Below the pieces are notes generated by a model. The model saw only the letters and a program-made list of their open reading frames with translations, was not told the origin of the DNA and made no database searches. Source: Pomphorhynchus laevis (taxonomy: Eukaryota; Acanthocephala; Palaeacanthocephala; Echinorhynchida; Pomphorhynchidae). Taken from it: a DNA stretch of 64,000 nt. Location of the stretch: contig WNNJ02001167.1 of assembly GCA_012934845.2 (NCBI GenBank), positions 62,001-126,000 of the forward strand, given 5' to 3'. Every line of letters starts with the position of its first letter. Position 1 is the first letter of the stretch. This document shows, piece after piece, positions 14,101 to 22,549 of the stretch. The position numbers and the translations under genes were made by a program.

Positions 14101-16472
14101 AAAAGGCAAACTCGAACATTCTTCAAAAGCTTGCTGAACAGTCTTATTTATGTCACACCAATAATCATTTATACTGAGCTGCTCTACGATCAAATCGTAA
14201 GTGGGCAACAGCTTGTTGTAGGACAGAACATCTAATATCAAAGTAATATATGAGTAATATTAATATCTTAATCTATTAAATATACAGTGAAAAAATGATT
14301 ATAAATATCCTACATTCTCTTATGAACTAAAACTTTTATCGTCATTGAGTAGCATTTTAGAAATTGTCATAGCAAGTAGTAACTACAGAGTTATCAATAC
14401 AGCAGTCTCGCTTAGGATCGATCGTATTAAGTCTGTTCATACTAATGATATCCAATATAAAGCAAGCATTAATTTAAATTAAAATATTTTAATGATTGAT
14501 TTTAATTGATTTTTTAAATTAATTTTTGTAATTTGTTCATAATTTTCTGATAAAATGTATATGAATAAAATGTATTTAAGCTTGAAAAATTTGTTTTATT
14601 TAAATGTATAGGCATTTTGTATACTAATTAAATAGTAGAATTCTTTCGTAATAGATTCTGATATATTTATTAGTCACCTCGCTAACAAAGTCAAAACTGT
14701 CCCTTCGAAAGAATATTATTTTTGAGTAAACTTTAAAACTATGAAGAAAAATATGAAAATATTTTATTTGTGCTTAAATAAAAATTTAAAAGATATGGTT
14801 TTTAGTTATTTGGTTAAAATCTGCCTATTATTTTGACAGATTATGTCTATTAAAGCATAAAAAATCTTTGTTCAAAATATTAAGTAATTAGCGATTATTT
14901 TTTGGAGATGTGCACCAAACAAATAAATTTAAGATTATTTTTGTTTTAATTATGAGTTTTAACAGTAGGGTGCTGCACAAATGGATTAAAGTGCAGCACC
15001 CCAGGCAGCTCAATAAGTCCTTGTACACATCCACTAGGAATTAAGGATGAGAGTATTCATTTCGAATAATTCGCTCTCTGGACCTAACAATTAGCGGGAA
15101 AATCAGGTCATATATTTAATTACTACTAGCAATGAAGCAGCTTGCTGTATGCGTTCGATACGAGTGCTTTTTAAATCCTACTTGTTAGGTCCTTGTGAGT
15201 AAATTATTCGTAATGAATACTCTCAACAGTGTTGATTCATAGTATATGAATGTGTAAAAGGACTTATTGAGCTGTCTGGTAGGGGTGCTGCACTTCAATC
15301 CAGTTGTGCAGCAGCCCCCTACTAATGAGACTAAAAGTCGAAACAGCATAGAGTCAGTTTATGCTGCTTATTCTTCCCGATTCTTTTAATCAGAATAGAA
15401 AGTGGCGGGAATTTATAAATTTTAAGTAACATAATTTTTAAAAATTTTATTTTTAAATAAATTTAATTTTTCGACTGTAAATCGATTTAATTTGATTGTA
15501 AATCAATTTTCAAGATTCTGAAATGTCGTTTTTATTTGCCATAAAGTTTACATTTTTCAAATCAGAAAAGATAAGTTTCCAATATTTTTCTCTTTTAAGG
15601 TTGTTAATGTACCACGATAAGACATACCACCGACCTGGATTTATTGTATACTTAATGCAGTCGCTATCAATATCAACATTGATATTTACTCCATATGGTA
15701 TTATTCGATCAAATACAATTATGCAACGCCTTAATGTCTTAATTTAGAGTGTATGATAAAATTGCCTTTGTTCGTATTTTGCATGGGATTAATTTATACA
15801 TTTATAAAGCAGTAAGTTCAAAATTTGATATTTACAATCTGTTAAATATATTTATATTTAAAAATATTGTTATTTGTTAAATTACTAACTCTCTTTAATA
15901 ACTATCTTTTAATTTTTCTATATTTATTAATAAAGATCAATTTATTTTGAATAATATTTTGTAATAATTTTTGTTAATTTTTTAATTTTTTTTTCAAGTT
16001 TATATTAAGATCTAAGCCATTCACTACTTTGCTATTCACTGTTTTAACTTTCAAGTGAACTGAAACAACTCAGAATGATTTAAAAATATTCCATTTTTGC
16101 GATATTTGAAACATTAATAATTGGACCAAGTCTTCCATTATAAACTTTAATGTTTTCTTCTCGTCATCTTATCATCCATGTTTTTTCAATATTTTGAATT
16201 CAAAATATTTTTAATATTTTTAATTCTTTTAATAAACAATATTTTATTACATTGTGTTTTAAACTTTTAGCTCAGATAATGAGAGATCTGTATTCACAGT
16301 AATAGACAAAATTATAATGTACACTATTGGATTTTGCTGTTTATTTTGTGAAGTTGTTCCATTTAAGCATTTCCCTTACTTGGCCAGATTTCAATTTCTT
16401 CCATTAATGGTAAATTCTTTTTCTGTCACCATTGGAATAGCGTACTCTTACATTTTGCTCTTGACAAAATAA
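2196..16472 (+). CDS. ALG8: ALG8, dolichyl-P-Glc:Glc1Man9GlcNAc2-PP-dolichol alpha-1,3-glucosyltransferase (13 exons)
   Basis: ALG8 is the ER membrane enzyme that adds the second glucose to the lipid-linked oligosaccharide for N-glycosylation. Exons by reading-frame continuity and GT/AG sites: 2196-2266, 4361-4439, 4488-4684, 4730-4815, about 9835-9902, 9951-10056, 10100-10197, 10243-10369, 12776-12894, 12942-13063, 15600-15697, 15748-15811, 16271-16472. Joined they give about 478 residues; human ALG8 has 526. Family blocks appear in the expected order: [20 protein letters not shown] with [52 protein letters not shown], and a hydrophobic tail ending at TAA 16470-16472. The first exon encodes [19 protein letters not shown], a short N-terminus and membrane segment, and splices in phase 2 (TA|C) to Y-KSTD. 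Seven introns are 43-50 bp; the rest are 0.46-5 kb and filled with repeats. The only unsettled junction is exon 4 to 5, where the donor looks U12-type and no AG acceptor fits the frame. No stop interrupts the joined frame, so the gene looks functional. Confidence 0.93.
2267..3105. other. ALG8 intron 1, first part
   Basis: AT-rich intronic sequence with no element I can name. Short homopolymer and AT-repeat runs dominate (for example around 2430-2520 and 2720-2790). Scraps such as 2930-3060 (ATTCCTCGAGCA, GGCTAGCGGAAACTAGTGAATATAAAG) echo the internal sequence of the TIR family copy that follows. Confidence 0.5.
3106..3345 (+). repeat. TIR-family copy with outer terminus
   Basis: It starts with the family terminus GATCAGATAACTGAGTATACG and runs through the typical AT-rich body to AATAAGGATTAGAGGTCATC. 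An internal palindrome, TTGATCAACCCAATA...TTGGGTTGATCAA (about 3241-3275), is specific to this copy. It leads directly into the ~530 bp segment also found at 21.2 kb. Confidence 0.65.
3338..3880 (+). repeat. ~530 bp element, near-identical to 21240-21780
   Basis: From GAGGTCATCAGGAGGAACTG (3347) to the terminus CAGATAATTCAGTCTACG (about 3842-3859) this stretch matches 21248-21780 with only scattered differences. It carries internal inverted ends: AATAAGGATTAGAGGTCATCAGGAGGAAC on the left and the inverse, GTTCCTCCTAATGACATCTAATCC, around 3703-3730. There is no coding potential. The high similarity between copies 18 kb apart suggests recent movement or gene conversion. Confidence 0.75.
3835..4210 (+). 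repeat. TIR-family copy with structured core
   Basis: The outer terminus, AT-rich body and core (TCAGGTTTCGGCCCC...GGAGCC) lie in the usual order. The core at 4034-4125 is diverged: a short AGCAGCGGAGC motif is duplicated inside the AAATAC...GTATTT hairpin. A 63-codon open frame crosses the core but has no protein signature, so I do not call it a gene. Confidence 0.6.
4816..4825 (+). promoter_or_regulatory. U12-type (minor spliceosome) 5' splice site, ALG8 intron 4
   Basis: The sequence GTATCCTTTT follows the phase-1 end of exon 4 (V-D-A|). It matches the minor-spliceosome donor consensus RTATCCTTT exactly. All other ALG8 donors look ordinary (GTAAG, GTATG, GTGTG and the like). The register that keeps the family spacing D-x-x-HFQYN puts the exon 5 start near 9835. 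The intron would then end in AT rather than AG or AC, so the acceptor is unresolved. Confidence 0.55.
5050..5990 (-). mobile_element. CR1/L2-like LINE, 3' fragment
   Basis: Read on the minus strand, this carries the C-terminal part of a LINE ORF2 (blocks like [32 protein letters not shown] around 5208-5450). The LINE 3' end follows at about 5055-5102 (GTGGTCAAGTAAACGTGCACC). It lies inside ALG8 intron 4, antisense to the gene. The upstream edge at about 5885-5920 is a palindrome formed from the LINE sequence GGGGCGAACGATGG and its inverse, marking a rearranged junction. Frames are interrupted; it is a dead copy. Confidence 0.75.
6060..6830 (+). mobile_element. CR1-like LINE, 3' end of ORF2
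   Basis: Plus-strand fragment. From about 6090 the translation reads [19 protein letters not shown], then [39 protein letters not shown] and [10 protein letters not shown]. This is the thumb and C-terminal region of CR1-type reverse transcriptases (compare LEYGL...LLRKGSR...RL at 36.4 kb). At least one frame change separates the blocks around 6190. The 5' part is missing. It is inside ALG8 intron 4. Confidence 0.7.
6973..7023. repeat. Short perfect-arm hairpin
   Basis: The arms ATTGGAGCTGGAT and ATCCAGCTCCAAT flank a ~25 bp loop. Nothing else is recognisable between 6831 and 7430, which is AT-rich ALG8 intron. Confidence 0.6.
7560..7660 (+). mobile_element. Inverted duplicate of a Penelope-like fragment
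   Basis: This ~95 bp stretch (GGCCGCAAGCCCATACTG ... AAATTAAAGGTTATGGGC) is the reverse complement, with some divergence, of 8445-8545. The two arms face each other across ~790 bp. The larger arm continues into a GIY-YIG-like reading, so I take this as a broken inverted duplication of a Penelope-like element. A 65-codon frame at 7442-7639 covers this arm and is not otherwise recognisable. Confidence 0.5.
8150..8545 (-). mobile_element. Penelope-like element, degenerate GIY-YIG region
   Basis: On the minus strand the translation includes [18 protein letters not shown] (around 8345-8400). This corresponds to the Y(I/V)GETGR...R..EH segment of the GIY-YIG endonuclease found at the C-terminus of Penelope-like retroelements. 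Upstream residues ([22 protein letters not shown]) are in another frame. It is badly decayed and adjoins a better-preserved relative at 8640-9290 on the same strand. Confidence 0.5.
8640..9290 (-). mobile_element. Penelope-like retroelement, RT tail plus GIY-YIG endonuclease
   Basis: A 147-codon minus-strand frame (8839-9282) starts in the post-RT linker ([20 protein letters not shown], then LDKNGFP). It runs through [16 protein letters not shown] to the endonuclease motif [20 protein letters not shown]. The reading continues in another frame to about 8645 with [18 protein letters not shown] and [15 protein letters not shown], which is the usual end of the GIY-YIG domain. Penelope-like elements pair a telomerase-related RT with GIY-YIG. 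The N-terminal RT core is not present here. It is a 5'-truncated, frame-broken copy in ALG8 intron 4, antisense to the gene. Confidence 0.8.
9320..9477. repeat. Long hairpin (arms ~71 bp) with CTGACGA-stem-GAAA motif
   Basis: The arms (9320-9390 and 9406-9477) are almost perfectly complementary around a ~15 bp loop. The right arm contains CTGACGA (9444-9450), then AGCC...GGC, then GAAA (9465-9468), the order of a hammerhead catalytic core. The left arm carries the same motif on the minus strand. It sits 30 bp upstream of the minus-strand Penelope-like fragment and is probably part of that element's terminal structure. Confidence 0.75.
10570..10885 (+). mobile_element. tRNA-like SINE repeated in tandem, with hammerhead-like core
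   Basis: Two tandem units (period about 144-148 bp) start at TAGCCTAGTCGATAAGG (10575 and 10719). Each begins like a tRNA: an A-box-like TAGCCTAGTCGATAAGG, then a B-box GGTTCGAATC (10763-10772; CCTTCGAATC at 10615). Each ends in a hammerhead-like block. In unit 1: CTGATGA at 10674-10680, stem GTCCG/CGGAC (10681-10685 with 10709-10713) extended by AGTGT/ACACT, GACA at 10714-10717 where GAAA is expected, then ACT-GCCT-AGTC at 10717-10727. Unit 2 keeps GAAAC (10862-10866) and a closing ACA...TGTC, but its CTGATGA has decayed to CGATTGA. Located in ALG8 intron 8. The open frame across it is incidental. Confidence 0.6.
10889..11116. repeat. Foldback element
   Basis: Inverted arms of roughly 80-100 bp. 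The inner arms are GCTGGTTTATACTGCGAAATC (about 10939) and its inverse ending near 11032. The outer arms include GATAGTCAAGGCG and, inverted, CACCTTGACTATATAATC. The loop is about 45 bp. A further copy of the CAACATGCCAGATT motif follows at about 11116-11135. There is no coding content. Confidence 0.7.
11500..11705. repeat. Two small hairpins in ALG8 intron 8
   Basis: The first hairpin, about 11510-11549, has arms CTGATGGTAG and CTACCATCAG with TTCTGATGAGTGCTGCCGG between them. The second, about 11634-11699, has ends TGTCCGCCACA and TGTGGCGGACA. The motif CTGATGAGTGYTRCCGG recurs at 62917-62936, so the first hairpin may be a relic of the repeat there. No gene lies between 11136 and 11995. Confidence 0.6.
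11995..12415 (-). repeat. Two adjoining TIR-family copies, reverse orientation
   Basis: The first copy (about 11995-12180) runs from the inverse inner motif to CCTGATGACCTCTAACCC. The second (about 12165-12415) runs on to the inverse outer terminus ACGTAGACTCAGTTAGCTGATTTGAT. Bodies are AT-rich and contain TTATTAGTCAATTCATAAAA, the family's conserved internal block. The rest of ALG8 intron 8 up to 12775 shows nothing recognisable. Confidence 0.7.
13140..13820 (+). repeat. Direct repeat pair in ALG8 intron 10
   Basis: Two ~130 bp direct copies lie at about 13160-13310 and 13683-13815. Both read TTAGCTGTAAGATTTAAAAT ... CAGTAAACATTTTATTGTAT ... CACCTAAATACGCATAAA. The sequence between and after them (to 14966) is AT-rich and holds no gene I recognise. 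ALG8 intron 10 spans 13064-15599. Confidence 0.65.
14967..15335. repeat. Foldback/MITE-like element with hairpin termini
   Basis: The left end reads AGTAGGGTGCTGCACAAATG and the right end is its inverse (CAGTTGTGCAGCAGCCCCCTACT). Inverted similarity extends more than 120 bp inward (CAGCTCAATAAGTCC; GAGAGTATTCATT). Each terminus itself folds (GTGCTGCAC with GTGCAGCAC). It has no coding capacity. The CAGNGGTGCTGCAC-like ends recall hAT-type MITEs, but I find no clear 8-bp target duplication. Confidence 0.7.
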
Positions 16473-16719
16473 TGACATTTTGCATTCTGAAAATTGAAAA
16501 ATATTCTTCGTATAGTTTCTTTTTGCAAGTTTGAAAGGCAGTAATCACAACTCTTGTTACTGTTAAACCTTGGTCAATTCAAAATCAAAATCATAAATAA
16601 AAAGGAGCATTTAGAAGAAATCATCATCGCTATCAGGGAAAAAGGTTTGTTGATAATTTACTTGTCGCTATTAGTGACAAAAAATCGTTTTTGACCACAA
16701 AACGCCAAACTCAGTCTAT

Positions 16720-18110
16720 ACATAACTGAGTCTATGTATTTTTACGATATATAAATCAAAAATAAATATAAATAATAAATAATTATATAAGATTTTATAG
16801 AATTTATATTTATATAAATAATAGATAATTATAAATAACTATATAAGAATAATGAATAAACAAATCATCTTACTGAATATACGTATTTTATACTATATAA
16901 ATTGAAAATAAAAATTAATAATAAATAATTATATTAGATTTTATACAATTTATATTTATTAAACGATATAAAATTTTGTTGTCTTAATCTTAATCTTATA
17001 AAGATATAAAATTAATTGTTAGTGACGATATTGACATACAAAAAAATCAGATCAGATAACGATGTATGCGTATTTTATACTATATATAAATAAAAAAGAA
17101 AAATAAATAATAAACAATTATATAAGATTTTATACAATTTATATTTATATAAATAATAAATAATTCTGAATATAAGAATAATGAATAAACAAATCATTTA
17201 ACTCAATATCCTTTTTTTATATTATTTAGATAACGATGTATGCGTATTTTATTTTTAACGTTGTATCAGAATAAGAATTAGAGGTCATCAGGAGGAACTG
17301 CTATGCTATCAGGTTTCGGCCCCTAACTCCTCTACCCAACAAAGCAGCGGGGCAAATTAATTGTTAGTGACGATATTGACATACAAAAAAATCAGATCAG
17401 ATAACGATGTATGCGTATTTTATACTATATATAAATAAAAAAGAAAAATAAATAATAAACAATTATATAAGATTTTATACAATTTATATTTATATAAATA
17501 ATAAATAATTCTGAATATAAGAATAATGAATAAATCAAATCATCTTACTGAATATACGTATTTTATACTATATAAATTGAAAATAAAAATTATAAGATTT
17601 TATAGAATTTATATTTATATCAAGTCAAAATAAAAAATTAAAATTTAAAATAAAAGTCATTTTTATGAATTGACTAATAAATAAGAGACGTTGTATTAGA
17701 ATAAGAATTAAAAGTCATCAGGAGGAACTGCTATGCTATCAGGTTTCGGCCCCTAACTCCTCTACCTAACATAGCAGCGGGGCCAAATACATGCTAATGA
17801 GTTATTTCCTCTGATGAAATTTGATGATATAGTATCTTATTCTAATACTAAGTATATTATCCATCCATAAAAATTTTCCCCTTATGATTTTAATTTTTTT
17901 AAATATTATTTTGTTGATTTATATATCTTACTATTTCATACAATTTATATTTATATTAAGTTAAAATAATGAAAATTAAAATTTAAAATAAACTCATTTT
18001 TATGAATTGACTAATAAATAACAGACGATGTATCAGAATGAGGATTAGAGGTCATCAGGAGGAACTGCAATGAATGCTCCTTATGCTTGGAACTGCATCA
18101 GAAGAAACTA
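16720..18110 (+). repeat. Cluster of head-to-tail TIR-family copies
   Basis: At least six partial copies lie in the same orientation. Outer termini occur near 16725, 16864, 17047, 17401 and 17541, and inner ends (GGTCATCAGGAGGAACTG) near 17284, 17714 and 18051. A ~150 bp block around 17036-17180 is repeated almost exactly at 17391-17535. Two copies keep the structured core, at 17304-17354 and 17728-17820. The cluster starts about 250 bp beyond the ALG8 stop codon. Confidence 0.75.
17728..17820 (+). repeat. Structured core of the TIR family (pseudoknot-compatible)
   Basis: CTGCTATG (17728-17735) can pair with CATAGCAG (17770-17777). GGCCCC (17748-17753) can pair with GGGGCC (17779-17784). The two stems interleave, which is the arrangement of an H-type pseudoknot. 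A separate AAATAC...TATTT hairpin follows. The same layout is kept at 37828-37907, 57074-57160 and, with compensating changes, on the minus strand at 52676-52755. Confidence 0.55.
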
Positions 18111-18194
18111 CTGTGAAACCGTTTGATGTAGGACCTGCATCAAAAGGAACTGCTAATAAAACATTCATATTGAATTATTTTATATAAGATTTTA

Positions 18195-18590
18195 TATCTT
18201 ACGAATGTGGTAAATTGTCGAATAATTTGGAGTGTAGAGGAAAAGGCAATTAGATGATCTTAAAGATAAAGAAGCAGGACGAGATTAATCGAGATATGGA
18301 AGACGTAAGAATGAAGGAAAATTGGGATTCAATACAAGATAGGTCAGGATAATCAAACGAAATTCGACACGATGGCTAATTGTGGGAAGACATGAAAGAT
18401 TGAAAATATGCTGAGATATATGGTTTAAACGTTGGAGACGTAGGAAAACGCAAGCTGCTGAGTTTACAATACGTTGGAGAGATTGTAGAGTAGTTTTGGG
18501 AGCGTTCGAGAGCATGCTAAGACAATAATCGATTCGAAAAAATAAAAGTGCGGATAAAAAAGCAAGACAGGAGTGACAAATCAAATCAGC
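18195..18590 (-). mobile_element. CR1/L2-like LINE, ORF2 C-terminal fragment
   Basis: The minus-strand frame 18285-18584 reads RIDYCLSMLSNAPKTTLQSL, then LQRIVNSAACVFLRLQRLNH and HRVEFRLIILTYLVLN. This matches the block RPDYCLSLFS..P..LLPLQRIVNAAVRI at 43.1 kb. It is truncated on both sides and lies between TIR-family copies, which suggests one inserted next to or into the other. Confidence 0.75.
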
Positions 18591-18815
18591 TAACTGAGTC
18601 TACGTATTTAATATAATTATAAAATAAACAAAACATAATAATGCTAAATCAAAATTTAATAATTAAATAATAAAATTAATAATTGCTTTTAGATTTTTTA
18701 TAATTTAAATCAAGTTAAAATTTAAAATTGAAATTTAAAATAAAAGTCATTTTTATGAATTGACTAATAAATAACAGATGATGCATCAGAATAAGGGTTA
18801 GAGGTCATCATTTTG
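18588..18815 (+). repeat. TIR-family copy
   Basis: The outer terminus ATCAGCTAACTGAGTCTACG at about 18590 is followed by the AT-rich body and TGAATTGACTAATAAATAAC, ending at AATAAGGGTTAGAGGTCATC. The 37345 copy begins with the same ~100 bp, nearly letter for letter. Confidence 0.75.
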
Positions 18816-21119
18816 TTATACGCCAAATTAATTCCAGCTGTGACCTCGGAATACTGTTGCCCAGTAACATAAAATAATTTACAAATTTAAATACGTAAAA
18901 CTATGCAATTTTGATGGTGTATTTAAACAATTTTGAAGTTGTACCTACCGTTTCTTATTACAACACGAAAATAAAGTAAATTTGCTTTTGCTTATTTCGG
19001 ATTTTTGAAACAAATTAAATACCAACATGAATGTATTCGAAGCGAATACCGGACGATGGTCAACAAATCATATATGTGATTTATATTACTTGAAACAAAA
19101 TCAATTAATTAATCAATAAATTTATAATTAAAAATAACTGAATCAACATACTGATTTAACTACGAAATGGCAAACATTTAAGCTACTCGTTACACTTTTA
19201 GACTAATTTAACTGTAAACATCTAAGATTTGAGTAAATTTAAGATTTTATAAGTAAATTACATCAGGATAGCTTCATGAAAAAAGCATCTGAATAAATTC
19301 AGTTGCTTTCTAAGTTATTTTTATTTCTCACAAAAATGGACGTGTGTCCATTGTAGCCATCAGTATCGCAAATGAATATTTGGAAAAAAATGCTTAAAAT
19401 ATCAAGGCAGGTTAAAAAATATAGGCAGCATTTCATCTTAAGATATTTATTTTCTGAAAGTAGAATAAATGTAATTTACATATCTTTAAGTTAATAAAAT
19501 TAAGTTGTAAATGTATATTAATAATATTAATTGTGGTTGTTTAAATTTTGCTTTAAAAAGCATTTTTTGATTAGCAATGTCAAATTGTTTTGATTGAGAA
19601 ATCGAAACGTTTCATTTTTTTTCTGTATTTCATTACAGATTGTCAATCTGTATTTCATTACAGATTGGTAAAAAGAAACAGATAACTTAAGGGAATAAAC
19701 CAAATAACAGATGATCAGCATATGCAATCAAATATACTAGTCCGATAATGAGAAAAGCAGAGAGGCAATAATAAAAGTTTTAGGTACGAACTATTATACA
19801 AATACAAAGTTTATTCGCAACAAGAGTTTATGTAAACGAGATCCCGATAGATAAAGCTTTCTATAGATGTTCAGTCCTATAACAAGCATTGGATTACTTT
19901 AATTTTGATCTTAGTTGAAAAAATAAATGATTACTCGGGTGACACAAATTAGAATGCTCTGTAAGCCTTTAAATAATGTTTGAGTTTTCTTCTTCCGAAA
20001 AATATTCATTAGAATTGAATTTAATGTTACCAACTCGTACCTAATTGAGCTTGACTGTGAACTCCTTAAAGAACATCACGCTCTCTTTTTGATATCCGTA
20101 AGTAATGATAGAGGATATATAGTAATTGTAATACGGAACAATTTGTTTCTTATAAGCTGTGATAAAGAAAAACACGAATTTGCGCTTGCTTCTTTTACGT
20201 TATTATTATAACTCAAGAAAAGAGATTGTATTGACATGTTAAACCGAAGATTTTTAATTTGCAAAATTTTTAATCTTAACTTCATAATTTTTAATCAAAA
20301 TTATGAAGTTCGTGTACAAGAGGCTAGATTGTTTCAACGATAATAAAATAATTTAGACTTGGCAATTATTTTAGACGCAAAATTACATCATATGTACAGA
20401 TTTTTAACTTAGATTTCCACGACTGTTAGAATTACCTTAAGAGCTTGCAATAATAATAGTCAGATCAACTGAACTAGAATTGTTGGTAAAAAATTACTCA
20501 TAAATATACTAATCAAGAGTGAATAGATGACACTGCCTTGCAGTGTCATCTCTGGTACACCTATGCTGTTGTTTTAACGGGAATTTTTAAATTTTAATGC
20601 CCAGTGGATGCCTTTGTATAGGTAGGAAGATCAGTATCTTAACGGCTAGTTTAGAAATCCGCATACTTTTAACTTTTCTATTATGTGAGGAAAATGTACA
20701 GATCCAAAAGCTTAGTGATATCAGCTTGAATTGATTGAACAATCGTGTATTTAAACAAATCTAAATAATTTAGATAAAATCAATTAAGCAAAGCATCGCT
20801 AGTACGTTTCCTGAACAAAATGCATATTGCCAGTAGCCAATTGAAATCTGTCAGTAATTCTCATTTTGAAATTAATTTCAAGGTACTTTGTAATTGTAAA
20901 AATGAGCTTAATAGGTCTACAGAAGAACACACGAAGGCGTGTATGGACCCGCAAGCTTATGCTGAAGACATTTAAAATTAAGTTTGACATACTTTGTCGG
21001 CCGATGTAAAATCTCTATAATTTAAGAATAATAAAGTTAGAGGGATTGCGTACTTAAAGAGCATAATGACCCGTTTATAATGTTTAACAATTTCTGAAGT
21101 TTGGTGTTTGCAAGGATTT
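18816..21119. other. Gene-poor AT-rich interval
   Basis: Only short spurious frames, homopolymer runs and small palindromes occur here. Examples are CTTCATAATTTT...AAAATTATGAAG at about 20279-20310 and a repeated CTGTATTTCATTACAGATTG at 19621-19666. I recognise no exon, RNA gene or complete mobile element. Confidence 0.45.
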
Positions 21120-22060
21120 AAATCAGTTATAAGATTTTATACAATTTATATTTATATCAAGTCAAAATATAAAATTAAAATTTAAAATAAACGTCATTTT
21201 TATGAATTGACTAATAACTATCAGACGTTGTATCAAAATAAGAATTAGAGGTCATCAGGAGGAACTGCTATGTTATCAGGTTTCGGCCTCTCAATGATGA
21301 TAAAGCATCAGTTGTTATAATTATATGAATTATAAGAAAGTATTTTGCAAAGTAGATAATGTTTAAATCTTTTGTCATCTGTATAGAAGGTTATTGCTTT
21401 CATAATCTCTAGGACAGGATACGATATGCTACAAAGTATTCCACTCTTACATAGAGTGGTTCTGCAACTGAATCACGAATAACTGTATTTTGTATATTAT
21501 CAACATGTTAACACATCAACATAAGTACAACTGTCAACGAACTGGCTAGCTCTCTTATTCGAATCTGTGTTTAGTAATATATTAGATTGTATATTGGTAT
21601 CGGTTCCTCCTAATGACATCTAATCCTTATTCCGAAACTAGTGAATATAAAGAAATTTATAAACTTATATCGATTTTTGTTGATCCTGCTATAAATTGAA
21701 GTTAATCTAAAATTTAAAGTTAATAATTGGTTAATGAGATCAGATAATTCAGTCTACGTATTTTATACTAGATATAAATAAAAATAAAGATATTTCATAC
21801 AACTTTTTTTAATTAAAACGAACAGGAAAGTTTAAAATAACTAAAATTATTAAATAAAATAATAAATAATAATATATAATTTAATAATTTAATATAAGAT
21901 TTATATTATATATTTTATATCAAGTTAAAATTTAAAATTGAAATTTAAAATAAAAGTCAATTTTTATCAATTGAATAACAGACGATGCATCAGCATAAGG
22001 ATTAGAGGTCATCAGGATAATCTGTTATACCATGTCTTAGGATAAAGATTAGATATCGTC
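21120..22060 (+). repeat. TIR-family array containing the second ~530 bp copy
   Basis: A family body at 21120-21247 leads into the segment 21248-21780 that duplicates 3347-3880. A third copy starts at the terminus near 21739 and runs to AAGGATTAGAGGTCATCAGGA at about 22016. The internal ~400 bp of the duplicated segment is unlike the rest of the family. It carries its own inverted GAGGAAC/GTTCCTC ends. Confidence 0.75.
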
Positions 22061-22549
22061 AAGAGGAACTGCTTGACGATATACATATTTCAGTCTTTAT
22101 TTCGTGACTCAACATAAGTCAAAATATACTGAAATATATTATATACAATATATTATATATTTATATATTATATTTAACATATTATATATTTATATTTTAT
22201 ATATAAATGTATATAATATTAATATTGGTTTTCTTCAAAATCATGTTTTCCTTCCAGCAGGCACAAGTAAAATGTGTTCATTTATGTGCTTATCGATTTT
22301 TAGTATTGGATTTTACCAAATCTCGCTTTTCGATCCTGGAAAATAATTGTACTGTCGTATCAAGAATACATAGTTTCAGTATTTCTAAAAAAGTTATATT
22401 ACCGAGAAAACCAAGATCACAGATCAATAATAACATGTCAGTAGAACAAATAAGATAAGATAACTGAGTATACATATTTTGTAAATAAATGTAAAGATGG
22501 AACTATCTTTATCTAAAAAATTTAGAACTCCGTATTTAGATGAACCCGT

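Noticed and set aside
15523-15747. 74-codon frame starting MSFLFAIKF as an independent gene
   Set aside because: It covers ALG8 exon 11 (15600-15697) in the frame that matches the family; the flanks are intron.
17728-17784. HDV-like or twister ribozyme
   Set aside because: HDV-like folds need an additional stem between the P1 and P2 3' strands and twister needs further stems; neither fits the 26-nt middle segment. Only the interleaved pairing itself is claimed.
22104-22458. Overlapping small frames near 22.2 kb
   Set aside because: Low-complexity AT-rich sequence; frames overlap in both directions without motifs.
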